From positions 1 to 24,724 of the forward strand of contig ML210463.1 in the NCBI GenBank assembly GCA_004369085.1: 24,724 bases of DNA. Reading direction: 5' to 3'. The notes beneath the pieces were generated by a model. It did not search any database. It saw only the letters and a program-made list of their open reading frames with translations, and was not told the origin of the DNA. A program made the position numbers and the translations under genes. Of the stretch, positions 9,871-20,200 are shown in pieces (within the stretch, counting starts at the first letter, position 1; each line of letters begins with the position of its first letter). This DNA comes from Coprinopsis marcescibilis. Taxonomy: Eukaryota > Basidiomycota > Agaricomycetes > Agaricales > Psathyrellaceae.

Positions 9871-10280
9871 GTAAAGTATGGGTGTGGGACTGAATAATTT
9901 CTCAATCCTCATACCTCAATTACCTTGTTCAAGGCGAGAGCGCACCTTAACGCAGACTGTATGACTGTCAGAGTAGACTACAGGGCGTACTACCGTGGCA
10001 TTGGCATTGGCGACCGACTCCCTTCACTAGCTCAACTGGCACTGTATCTCTTAAGCCTTGGAATTGCACATCTGTCGCAGGTATGCATTGGCCATTACTA
10101 CCACTACCACTACCACACCGCAGCTGTGCACCGGCCCGTCACCAGCCAACTAGCAACCGTCTGTCACGATCACACTTCAGTTGTGCTCGCCATCCTGATA
10201 GATGCACATCAAGAACGCTTGACCGAGACTATCGAATCATGAGCTTCTGCTATGAAAACCCGGGTTCTTTGTCCATAGAT
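9870..10280. other. Region without a supported gene
   Basis: No gene model is supported. A plus-strand frame (9925-10242, 105 codons) is open but crosses a (TACCAC)n microsatellite and matches nothing seen elsewhere. The right end (about 10230-10285) is probably the exon after a minus-strand X intron ending CCAATTTAG, because GTGAATCTATGGACAAAGAAC resembles the exon start near 11128. Confidence 0.3.
10092..10116 (+). repeat. Short (TACCAC)n microsatellite
   Basis: CCATTACTACCACTACCACTACCAC is a short imperfect trinucleotide/hexanucleotide tract. It lies outside any supported gene. Confidence 0.7.
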
Positions 10281-11010
10281 TCACCCTAAATTGGGAGAAA
10301 GCGAAAGGTCAATAACCCCAGACGCACCAGAGACGCATAGAAAGGACGCACGCAGGAAGAATATTCCACCGACTCGCGCCCAGCCGCTTTTGGGCGACTA
10401 GCGAGATGTGAGCAAAGGGAATCGTCCGAGTTTGTCGGGCCGTCGATTGTTCTGCTGGCATGGCGTCGTTCGAGACAGGCAGGGAAAGCCTTGCTGAGGG
10501 TCAAAGAGCATGGGTGCTATCCAACGCCAAGCAAGCCCCATCTCGATGTCACAGTCTGTACGGTGCTTTGTGCTCCCGCGGAAACAGACGCTGTTGGATG
10601 CCGCCCTGTTGTAACAGTGGCTACAGCGCAACAATCGCGTACGGGGCAATCCCAATAACCTTGGACACTTCATCATCCTTTTGGGACGATAAACCCCATA
10701 GCCTTTCACGCCATTGAACACATTCTCATGGCTCGGGTTATGTCCCTGTTGCCCGCCCAGAGCTCCTTTCAATCTGGGACGTCTAACTGGAAATCTTGGC
10801 CTGCCATTTCAGACAAAGGTTGGGGACATTCATGGTTGGAACAAAGACTCGCGCCCTGCGCTACATGTTCCAGTAACCTAGAGTTAGTAGTGTGTTGATC
10901 TTCGGCTCAAGCTTTATTGAACACGCAGGGACGTACCTTTCGAAAGCGTCTCTACGAACGGCGCACTTGTCGCGTCGAAACGCGAGGAATTCATAGCGCT
11001 GGCAGATACG
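10280..11010 (-). pseudogene. X-family relic with a readable first exon
   Basis: A candidate first exon starts with ATG near 10994, reads MNSSRFDATSAPFVETLSK and ends at an AAAG/GTACGT donor near 10938. A textbook intron follows (CTACTAACTCTAG acceptor near 10876). After that the frame soon meets stops whichever nearby acceptor is used. A homologous block downstream (SHENVFNGV, then LPRTRLLRCSH) and a final donor (TCCTGC/GTGCGTCC near 10355, acceptor TTTAG near 10290) match the copy at 22480-23400. It is probably decayed, and the protein family is unknown. Confidence 0.35.
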
Positions 11011-11019
11011 ATAGCGCGA

Positions 11020-11680
11020 CAAGGCGCAAAGAAGCAGTAAAAATCGTGTAATATCCGTATGAGAGCGACAAGTGTCGAGTGGTTCTGTAAATCCTACGGC
11101 AGAAACACGTTCGTTTTGTCCATATATGCGTTCTGGATTTGGAGGAAGCGAGCAGTCAGTAACCCTAGATACGTATGGAGCATATGAGAAGTACGCACGC
11201 AAAAAGAATAGAAGGGAATGGCACAGAGCCTACGTTGGCGAGTCTAGGCTGTACGTGTCAGGGATGCCGAGGTATGGGGTTCCTCGGGAGCGATGCGCAG
11301 TCGTTATATATCGTTTATCTTCTCTGCGTCATCGGTTGGTCACGAACGTGCTCGATTGGGTACTCGAGGAGAGGGACACTGTTGGACTGTCAGAGGTGAA
11401 GCCAAGGGAAGGGTATCGAGACTACTTGCCCAATGTAAGAGTCCGTTTGGCGTATCCCGGCAAAGAGGCCTTGGTAGCAAGGGCAACCTATGCAAGAGTT
11501 GTGAGAGGGCCATTGTGCGTGCAGGTATCGTGGACGTCACGAGAACAAGGGTGTTCCATGAGCAACCTGACACGGCGTCGACGGATGCAGGCGGAGAGCG
11601 GCGTTCGTCACACATTAGCAGTGTTTCCGGTGCTGTTGTGGTTGAGCGTTGAGTACTGAATATTGAATACGGGTGGCCCG
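11020..11680 (-). pseudogene. 3' part of another X-family copy, with an antisense open frame
   Basis: On the minus strand a donor GTGCGTACTTCTC (near 11199) pairs with TTACTGAC and TCCAG near 11132. The next exon begins AACGCATATATGGACAAAACG. This is the same intron type as at 8162, 10355 and 22556. A plus-strand frame of 195 codons is also open (11072-11659) but begins at GTG; its first ATG is near 11129. I see no homology or splicing support for that plus-strand frame. Which strand codes, if either, is unresolved. Confidence 0.25.
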
Positions 11681-11716
11681 AAAGCAAAAGACTTGCCTTC
11701 CCTATTCACATCTCAC

Positions 11717-12264
11717 TCAGTCCAAATCTAGCCCATGTCCCGAGGTCGCATGTGTGGTGCTGTGCGGTCTCAGGAAACACGGGTTGCTGAATACTGTCGT
11801 GATACCGTGGCTGCAGCCTAGCAGGTCCTGTGAGGTGAACATTGAGGTGGATTTGCAGGCTATGGAAAGCAGCACATTGCTAGGCTCTAGCACCTCGGCC
11901 TATGATCGCTTACTTGACGAGAATCTTCAAGCACAATGGGGTGCATCTGCCCTAGGTTAACTGCCCTCTCAGAAGTTGCGTATTGTCTGTGCAGAGCTCC
12001 TTCGATAGGAGTCTTCCGACTGAGATCTTTGCGCCGACGTTTGAGGCATGGCAGGGTGTTGTGTTCAGACAGAGTGAGAGATAGTTCGAGCAGTCCCTGC
12101 TGGCTGTGGCCGTCAGATCTACACTGTATAGTATCAAGTATCAAGTTTAGACAAGAAGCTCAATTGAACGTGCAGGTACATACTGCCACTTGAAATTGCC
12201 TCCGTCGTCTCCATCTTGTCCCATCCGTACACAGGATCGAAAATGCTGGCCGAGTAACGTGCAT
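11717..12264 (-). CDS. Candidate small three-exon gene, unknown function
   Basis: Model: exons 12264-12184, 12123-11914 and 11827-11717. Both introns are phase 0 (60 nt GTATGT...ATACAG; 86 nt GTAAGC...TCACAG), giving 133 aa and a TGA stop. The first donor lies in the X-type 5' block shared with other places, which supports the start region. The protein begins MHVTRPAFSILCTDGTRWRR, is rich in Arg, Ser and Leu, and has no signal peptide or known domain that I can see. The exons are short and could be open by chance. Treat it as a hypothesis. Confidence 0.2.
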
Positions 12265-12349
12265 CTCGCGTCCTGATCATAGTACAATGGTCCGTGGAGC
12301 ATACGATGGCGCTACAAGGCTTTAAAAAGGAGTAAAAAGCGTCCAGAGT

Positions 12350-14060
12350 AGTGAGCGGCAGTCTGCACGGCGAAGACGAACTCGGATTCCTCGGCGAACC
12401 GCCATCTTGCCTGCTGTTGTTATTCCCAGAAGCTGCCGCCATCACACTCTTGGCACTCTCGAGTCTCGTGTCGTCGGTCCCTAAGCGCCCAACCGCCATT
12501 GAGTCGCTGTCTACAATGTTCAAGATCATCGAACGATGCCTATCTGTTGGGAATGGCCATATCAGCAATTGCGTATCTTTTTTAGTATTGTGATAACTTA
12601 TATCTCTCTTATTAGCACCGGAGCACCAAGAAAGGGCTCAAGAGTCAAGACCACAAGCTAGGAAGATGGCGATGACCATTTCAGAGAGCAGCTCGAACTT
12701 CTCAGGTTTCTCAGTCAGCAATGGGCTCGACTACGACCTCCAACGCCAGATTTCTCCCGATGTGGCACTTCTAACAGCCCGACTTTATCGCTGCCACCCA
12801 GAAGCCCAATCCTGACAACGTCATCGCCGGCGGAAACAAGCAACCTAATCTCAAGAACATCCGTGCCGACGCGGAAGCTAAGCTCGACTATGTACGGCGT
12901 CCTTTGTCTTCTAGACCGTCAAACATTGGGAACATCATCACCGTTGTCGACGATCCGGCCAACAGCCAAGAGGTCGCCCTCCACTGCCAGCCGTCACCGC
13001 CGTCCTCGAGGACGAGCCCTCCGTGAACGATGCGCCCCAGGACACCTTTATCTCTGGCTCCCTTGAGCTCGTCGAGTGCGAAAGGCCGTTTGTGGATGGT
13101 GATGACGTCGACGCTGCGATCAGGCTACTTTCCATCTCCTCCCATAACCATCTCGGCAGCAACCATAGTCGTAACTGATTAGGAGCAAGGAGGTCAGCAA
13201 GAGCAGCGTCGTCCACAACGTTGTCGCCGCCAATCGTCTCCTCTCGAAGGCCCCCGAGCTCAACAAGAAGGGTACTGGAACGTCACCGACATCAAACGCC
13301 CGCCGTAGATCTTCTGCAGTGGTCTCCCGGTCATAAAGATCTTTAACGAATGCAAGGTACTCTTTTTTGTCATTCTGTTCAGTCGACTAAATTTGGCTGA
13401 TGACGTTCCATTTATAAGACTCCTCCCTCCCTCCCTCTCGATTTTCGACCTTTCGTTCTTGGATCCGTGTCCAACGCCGCATGGTGGCCCTTGCACTCCG
13501 TCCTGCCCCTGCTATCATACATGCTCAAGGTCCTCTCCTCAAGGCATGGTACGTCTATTCCGTTCTTCCTTCCCTTTTGAGATGCATGCTGATGAGGCTC
13601 GTTCGTTGTAGCAACCGAGGTTATCGATAGCCTCAACAGGCAGCGCAACGTACGTTAGGCCCTCTGAAGGCTTGTCCGAGTCTTGGCCTTGAGGATAGGC
13701 CGTAGCAGTGACTCGCTCCTGAGTGCTCGACTCTGGCAAACGGCCACCGGTCGACTCGCCCCTAGTCGAATGACAACACCGCCAATGTGCTCGGATTCTC
13801 CTTTTGTAGGATCGAGTGATGGAGGGGCTGGTGTCGGGTTCCGAACCCCCCTGACTTGGTTAGCGTCTGCTTCTCTTTTCGTTTGCCGATCTCTATACTG
13901 ACGTTTCGATTACCTTTGACTAGTTACCTGCGTTTGTTGTCCGAGCTGTTATGTCATATGCCATTTGAATGATATGTCTCGTTCTGGCTAAACTTTGGAT
14001 CGTAAGGCCATGGGTACTGTATCGATACACGATACAGGCTAAGAGAAATACGGAGGTATA
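12350..14060 (+). pseudogene. R element copy 3: the most complete relic of the R family
   Basis: The longest copy. Readable pieces are SNGLDYDLQRQISPDVALLT (about 12718-12780), DNVIAGGNKQPNLKNIRADA (about 12816-12875, other frame), VVDDPANSQEVAL, a block reading FISGSLELVECERPFVDGDD, and VVHNVVAANRLLSKAPELN. Introns at 13357-13418 and 13549-13611 sit at the same places as in the other copies. The exon after the second reads TEVIDSLNRQRNVR then stop. At least two frame changes remain in the upstream part, so it is either a relic or a gene with introns I have not placed. The acidic, leucine-rich, probably helical product has no family I know. Confidence 0.5.
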
Positions 14061-14453
14061 CACGATTAGAGATGGTGAGAGAGATCAACAAGGAGCAAGT
14101 ACCGCACCATACTATTACTGCCTTTCATCGCGGCATAGGGCGTTTGCACCACCCATCGCTTTCTTCGACACTAGGTAAGTTTTTGGGTTCATGATTTGAA
14201 CGGAGAGCTGCAATACGAGCATCCTTACCTTGACGGCTAAACAGGCTACAGTGTAGACCCACAACTGGACCATCTCAGACCACCAGACTCGAGACCTGCA
14301 CACAGGGTCTGACTCTGCATACTACACCACCCGTTTTGTGGCTGGTTGGGTTTCCCGAATTGTAGAAACGACAAGCCATCAGGTAGATTTATATGTAATC
14401 GATTGGTGCTAATATACAAGAAATATACAGAATCTTCATAGAACTCAGGAGAC
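14060..14453. other. Flank between R copy 3 and the right duplicated block
   Basis: No gene is seen. From about 14272 the sequence matches the left end of the window (CATCTCAGACCACCAGACTCG, then TTTTGTGGCTG), marking the left edge of the duplicated block. The rest is the 3' flank of the broken ankyrin fragment. Confidence 0.5.
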
Positions 14454-15310
14454 CTAACCACCAGCTTTCCGCAACAGCCTGCAGCCCTTTTGTGTCCTCT
14501 CTTTATTGCCACCATGAGGGTGTCCTGCCCTCGACATCCCGGACCGAAAGGTCAATCCCCTCGACTTTCAGAAGCACTGACACCATATCCGGACCCCTGC
14601 CCCAGGAGCATTTCGCAGCATGGAAGAGTGCTGTCCCTCCCTTTGGGTCTGTTGTGTTGATGTTGGCCCTCAATCCAAGCCCAAGGAGCCGAAATACCAT
14701 ATTTTCCGACCAGCGTGTCACTGCACCCATCAAGAGTGTCCTCCCCTGCTCATCAACACATTGGAAATCGACGGCTTCCAACTCGAAAAGAGCTTCCACC
14801 GCATCAGACGACCAAGATTGGACGGCATGTGATAGAGCTGTGCGAGCGTGTACATCCCGAACGTTGAGGTCGACTGGCGCTAGCTGGAGGACTGAGCGGA
14901 TAGGCAGCCAGCATCAAATAAGTCAAGCTCCAAGCCCTCGGAGGTCGTATACTCGGCAGAGACGGAGTCGACCTTGAGTAGGGTTTCGAAGGGTTTCGAG
15001 GTGATCGTTTGAGATCGCGTGCGCCAAGGCCGTCATCCTTTCATTGTCCCTGGAATCGACCTTCATCCCTTCCAGCTCAAGCAGCTCGGCTACAGCGTCG
15101 TATCGGCTCCTCCCTGCTGCCATCATCAGAGGTATGTGACCATTGGCATCCACACAGTTATAGGCAGTCCCTTCAACCCCCAGCAGGTTCCTCATAATCT
15201 CCGTTAATCGTTCGATGCGTACGGTACCAGTGCCAGAGCTGTCTTCCCTATGTTTTTTGCGTTGAAGCTGGCTCCAAACCCATGGCCGAGGAGCCAAGGT
15301 GTATCGCAAT
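14454..15310 (-). pseudogene. Broken ankyrin-repeat gene fragment (right block)
   Basis: This is the counterpart of the fragment at 437-1312. It shares the 10-bp direct repeat (14981-15000), the 7-bp insertion and the ~20-bp deletion relative to NLR-A/B. It has its own extra lesions: a 1-bp loss near 15205-15210 giving a TAA, and a shift near the 3' end (about 14515-14530), so the final KAGAS peptide is lost (GRTPSWWQ then stop). Repeats such as LLGLGLRANIN and LLKVEGIDLSVRD remain readable. It is not expected to make a full protein. Confidence 0.75.
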
Positions 15311-15760
15311 CCCGCTCGTATCCCGTATCTGCCTGTATGCATCGACCCCTGCTGTCTCGAACGTGCGGCTGTCCAGCCCGTCTCCACCTAGTGTGGATTT
15401 TGAATATCCGACGGTGTCCTTGAGGCCGAAGGGGTGGCAGAACGTGTCATAGACGGGCATCAGCACATCAACGGTGTAGTGCCAAGTAGATTCGAGTGAA
15501 CCAAGAGTCAGCCAATGTGCATTGTGCACTGCATCTACAGTAGCTGTCAATGTCCTTTCGAGCTGGCAGAATGCTAATATTGATTTGAACACGCAAGGAC
15601 ATACCTTTCGAATGTGTCTCAATCGAACGAGACCGTCCAGCCTCCAGAAAGCCTTGCGCAAGTAGTAAATTGAGACGACGAGGCGGCTCTCGGGTCGATG
15701 TGAGGAGCGTTCAAATGATGATGCATTATGGTCCATGGAGAATACGATAGCGCGAAAAGG
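15311..15760 (-). pseudogene. X-family relic joined to the ankyrin fragment (right block)
   Basis: This is a close copy of the left-block relic. Its reading frame is open for 212 codons (15886-15248), but the frame crosses the presumed intron, so the length may be fortuitous. Recognisable pieces are a block ending LVRLRHIRK before GTATGT, then PVYDTFCHPFGLKDTVGYSK. A candidate first ATG is near 15740, just after a segment reading TTTTCGCGCTATCGTATTC that also precedes the copy near 10990. Function is unknown. Confidence 0.4.
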
Positions 15761-15789
15761 CGTGAAGTAGTAAGAGTAAGTAGTAAGAG

Positions 15790-16760
15790 ACTTTTCTTTG
15801 CATGGTGTTGTTATTCTTGGGAGGCGCCGCGACATCTGGGTCCCTGCTTCTGCTTCTCCTGAGCTTGTACCCAACGAGCTAGTCATGGGTAGCTGGGACT
15901 TCTCTGGACGCTCTGTGGTACTCCAATGGCCTCGAAAGTATCTCCAACGCCAGTTGTCTCCCTACTCGGGTACATCCCGGCTTCCTCGCTGCCACTGGCC
16001 TGCCAGCCGAAGTAATCCCTCCACTAGCTTCGCCTTCGCCATCCTCTAGGGCGAGCTCTTCATGCACAGCCCCCCCAGAACACCCTATCGCTGGTGCCAT
16101 TCGAGCTCGTTGCGTGCTAAAGGTCGTCCATCAGAGGTTATGTCCTCAAGTCGGTCACCTCGTCGACGCTGACTGGTATGGAACCGAGCCCTTTCCCATT
16201 AATCCGACAGCAATCTTGGCAGCACCGCCGCCACAGCTTGCCAGCCCACTTTCAGGAGCCAGGCGATTGGCAAGAGGAGTGTCCTCAACGACGCAGCCGC
16301 TGCTAACCGTCTCCTCTTCAAGGATCTTGAGCTCAACGACAAGGACAAGCCAACCACATCGTCGTCAAATAGGTGCCGCATTTGGCGATTCCAAGTATAC
16401 CATTGATCTTCTGCTGCGGTCATTCGGTCACCAACATAATCAACAATTCGAGGTACGATTTTTGTCTTGCTACACTGTACACTTTCAATTGGCTCATTGC
16501 GCCTTATTATAGGACTTTCTCCTTGCTACTCTGCTCATCCTCGACTTAAATTCCGTCACTGAGTACCGCAAACTCGACGAGTAGGTGATTCTGCTCTCTT
16601 ACATGCTCAAGGCTCCGCTCGTCGAGTCTGGTAAGTATTCTATTCCGTTGTTCCTACGGGTGCTCAACCAATCCATCGCCTTAGACTTGCTTCCCCAGCC
16701 GACTAGTGACCTTGTCCCATCGCAGTTGTGTTGCTCATGGTCACAGAACATCTAAATCGA
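15790..16760 (+). pseudogene. R element copy 4: relic of an unrecognised spliced gene family
   Basis: Right-block twin of copy 1, very similar over its whole length. Introns are 16453-16512 (GTACGA...TTATAG) and 16631-16684 (GTAAGT...CCTTAG). The exon between them reads DFLLATLLILDLNSVTEYRK and then meets an in-frame TAG at about 16581. This copy keeps a ~27-bp segment (GATTCTGCTCTCTTACATGCTCAAGG) that copy 1 has lost and copies 3 and 5 retain in diverged form. It is likely non-functional. Confidence 0.5.
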
Positions 16761-17219
16761 GAACGTCTGAGATTTGGTCAATGGTCATGGGTCACAACTT
16801 ACAAGGCATTGTCGCTAGTCCGAGCGAGGTATCCAGCCGGCCAACCAAGCAACCTACCGTTCTATTCACATCTTTCACTCCAGACATAGACTGTAGCTTT
16901 CTTCGACATGAACTAAGCTGTTCATGGTCGAATGAGCAGGGAGTTGCAGTGCTGAGATCTGATGGTCACACCCAGCGCACCAATGCCAGGTCCACCTCAG
17001 AGCACCAGGTCTTGGGGTTGCCCGTCGTGTCTCTCCAGCTCGACCATTTATGATATACTGCCATTTTACTGCTTTGGCTGCTCTTAACTCAGACCTGTTG
17101 CATATATACCATAAAAATGATGATGATGATTCTTGTTGTTATGCTAAAACTAGGGTTGTGGTGATCTGTAGGGTGCTAATATGGAGGTATTGTAGAGAAA
17201 CTTCGTTAGGACTTGGGAC
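16760..17219. other. Intergenic: NLR-B 3' flank meeting the R copy 4 tail
   Basis: No gene. It matches 2760-3217. It differs by an (ATG)n microsatellite at about 17117-17130, next to ACCATAAAAATGA, where the left copy has a longer (TA)n run instead. Confidence 0.5.
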
Positions 17220-20200
17220 CTAACTAGCACCTGCTTTCCGCAACAGCTTTGTGCATGCCTTGGATCCTCGCTCTTTCGAAACCATAAGCACTGTCCTGCA
17301 TTTGACATCCCGAACCGAAAGGTCGATCCCCTCGACTTTCAGAAGCGCTGAAACATTCTCCGGCTGCTTCGCGTACACAGCAAAGAAGAGTGCTGTCCAC
17401 CAATTAGTGGCCGTCGCGTTGATATTGGCCCCCAATCCAAGCCCAAGGAACTTGTTGATCATCTTCAGCCCTTTATATGATGATGCTGCATCCATCAAGA
17501 GTGTCCTCCCATCTTCATCAACACAATGAACATTGACACCTTCCACCCCGAGGAGCGCTTCCACTGCATCATATGTCCCGGATTTGACGGCGTATGCTAG
17601 AGCTGTGCGACCGTATATATCCCGAGTGTTGATGTCGAATTGTGATAGCTGGAGCACAGAGTTGGCCCCCAGTCCAAGCCCAAGGAACTTGTTGAGCATC
17701 TTCGGCCCTTTATATGATGATGCTGCATCCATCAAGAGTGTCCTCCCATTTTCATCAACACAATGGACATTGACACCTTCCACCTCGAGGAGCGCTTCCA
17801 CTGCATCATATGTCCCGGATTTCACGGCGTATGCTAGAGCTGTGCGACCGTATATATCCCGAGCGTTGATGTTGAATTGTGCTAGCTGGAGCACAGAGCG
17901 GATGAGTTCCGCATTATGGGACTTGGCGGCCAGCATCAAATAATTCAAGCCTTCGAGGGTCCTATAATTAGCACGTATAGAGTCGACCTTTAGCAGGGCT
18001 TCGCAGGTCTTGATGTGACCGCTTGAGATCGCATGCGCCAAGGCTGTTTTTCCTTCATTGTCCCTGGATTTGACCTTGATCCCTTCGAGCTTAAGCAGCA
18101 GAGCTACAACATCAACACTTCCTCCATTCGCCGCCATCATCAGAGGTGTTCGATCTTTGGCATCCACACAATTGTAGTCAACCCCTTCAACCCCTAGCAG
18201 AACCTCCACAGCGTCTTTTGACCCCCTTTCCGCTGCATGTGCCAGTGCTGTCAGTCCCTGCTTGTCTTTGGCGTTGATGTCCAAAGTGCTGGAAAGTTTG
18301 AGTATAGTCTCCACGACCGAGCCATACTTCCGGCGACGCGATGCAAGCATCAAGATCGTAGTCCCATCCTCGTCGGCTGAGTTGACATCGATTTCGGGTA
18401 TTCGCAATAGGAGCTCAGCTGCTCCAAAGAGGAAGGTGTCACGATGAAGGGAGTGGGCAAGGGCCGAGTTCCCACTATCATCCCTAGCGTTGATGTCGAA
18501 TGTTCCATGCTTGAGAACAGTCGCGACAACTTCTGATTTGCCGGTCCTTGCTGCACGCATCAACGAGTTGAAAGATCCCTTCTCGTCCAAGCTGACTCCT
18601 GGGAACTCGAGCAAGATTTCAATGATATTGTTGTGACCATGGATCAATGCTTTGGTAAGTGTGCGACTGACATCAATACCATTGGTCTTGAGCAGCATCT
18701 TGAGGATGTCGCCGTGACCTTGCTGTGTTGCCACCACAACGGCTCTAGTCACTCCCAATCCTACACCATTGACATTAATCCCTTCCACTTCCAGCAATAG
18801 TCGGACGACGTCGCGTTGCCCAGTCTTAGACGCCAAAGTCAAAGGGGTATCACGTCCGGGAGACCGCACCCTGGATACTATATTCACGTCAAAGCCGCCT
18901 CTAAGAAGCATGGCCTTCACAAGGCCAGCTCTGCGATGAGCGACAGCAGCAAACAAGGCCGTCTGTCTGTGCCTGTCTGCCAAATTGACGTCCACTCCCT
19001 CCACACCCATCAGAAATCCAACGATATCCTCCCAACCCGCCATGCTCGCTAGGATCAGAGGAGTGGATCCTTGTGAGCCCCTGCTGTTGAAGATGTTGTG
19101 ATCCTGAAGCTTTGCTGCGCTGGTCCATTCTTCTGCCTTCAACCGGTCGAAATATTCGCGAATCCCGTATAGTGCGGCAACATGAATAGATTCAAGGGTT
19201 TCCAGTGAATATGGTGTACAATTCCAAGGTAATCGAGGCATAAAAGGCGGCTGTATGTCGTTCCCGAAAATTGGATATTTTTTGCAGTTACCGAGGAACT
19301 CCAAAGCTGAAGCAGGCATCAACTTGGCGTTCGTCGCGTGGAAGCCCCAATATTGATAGGGGTAGTTCGCCATTAAAGTTCGCGTCTGGGAGAAAGATTG
19401 GAGGCGTTTACAGATTTCGGATTCGTCGAAAGAGCCTTGGGACGACACATCGTGGAATCCATAGTGTCGAAGGAATGCTATACAGGTGGAGGCAATCAAG
19501 GCATGTGGATCGTCTGGGTAATGCACCTGGAGTTTCTGGACCATGTATTCGGCTATGCTGTAGTCTTCGAACCGGTCAGTGCCCACTCCTAAGCTACCAA
19601 AATATATGACTTACGGACAAAGCGGGCCAGTTTTATCGGTGCATTGGTGCTTGCCTCAAGTTGAAGCAGACCGCAGCACAGCGATAGGATAGACTCGATA
19701 CCAGTCGGTTCCATTTTGTCGTCGAACTGGAACGTCTCTGGGCACAGGGACACCGCGAGCACCAACTCTTCAGAGGTCAGTGGCTTTTGCACATAGGTGA
19801 CCCAGATGAGCACCCGTTTCGCAAGGTCGGCCTCGTGTTCCGGCAACGCCTTGATGCGCTCCATCGTCGCATCATACATCCCCTCCGTCCCGAGAGGAAG
19901 CCCTTCCAGCGCTTTTCGTACTTGTCTTTCGTTGGTGCAACCCTTGAGCATATCCAGATGAAGTGAGGCGAGTAAGAACCTATGCAATCGTTAGTACCTC
20001 GAAAGGCGGTGAGCAGGTTTCTCAACTCACATCCCGGAAGATTTCGAATTAATAATCGAGACGACGTCAGCTTTCAACGTCGCGTTGTCAATGAGTAGCT
20101 TGCGGAGTGCCGGGATACGGTCCACTTTCTGGTCGATGAGTAGGGCAATATCGGGATCGGACGCGATAATTGTGAAGAACCAAGCATCAGGGAGAATGTC

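Noticed and set aside
11072..11659. 195-codon plus-strand open frame as a gene
   Set aside because: It starts at GTG, has no recognisable domain or homologue in the window, and lies opposite sequence with X-family splice sites. It is not excluded, only unsupported.
15248..15886. 212-codon minus-strand frame as an intact gene
   Set aside because: It runs through a probable intron (GTATGT donor near 15607) and its left-block twin is broken by several frame changes, so the length is probably accidental.
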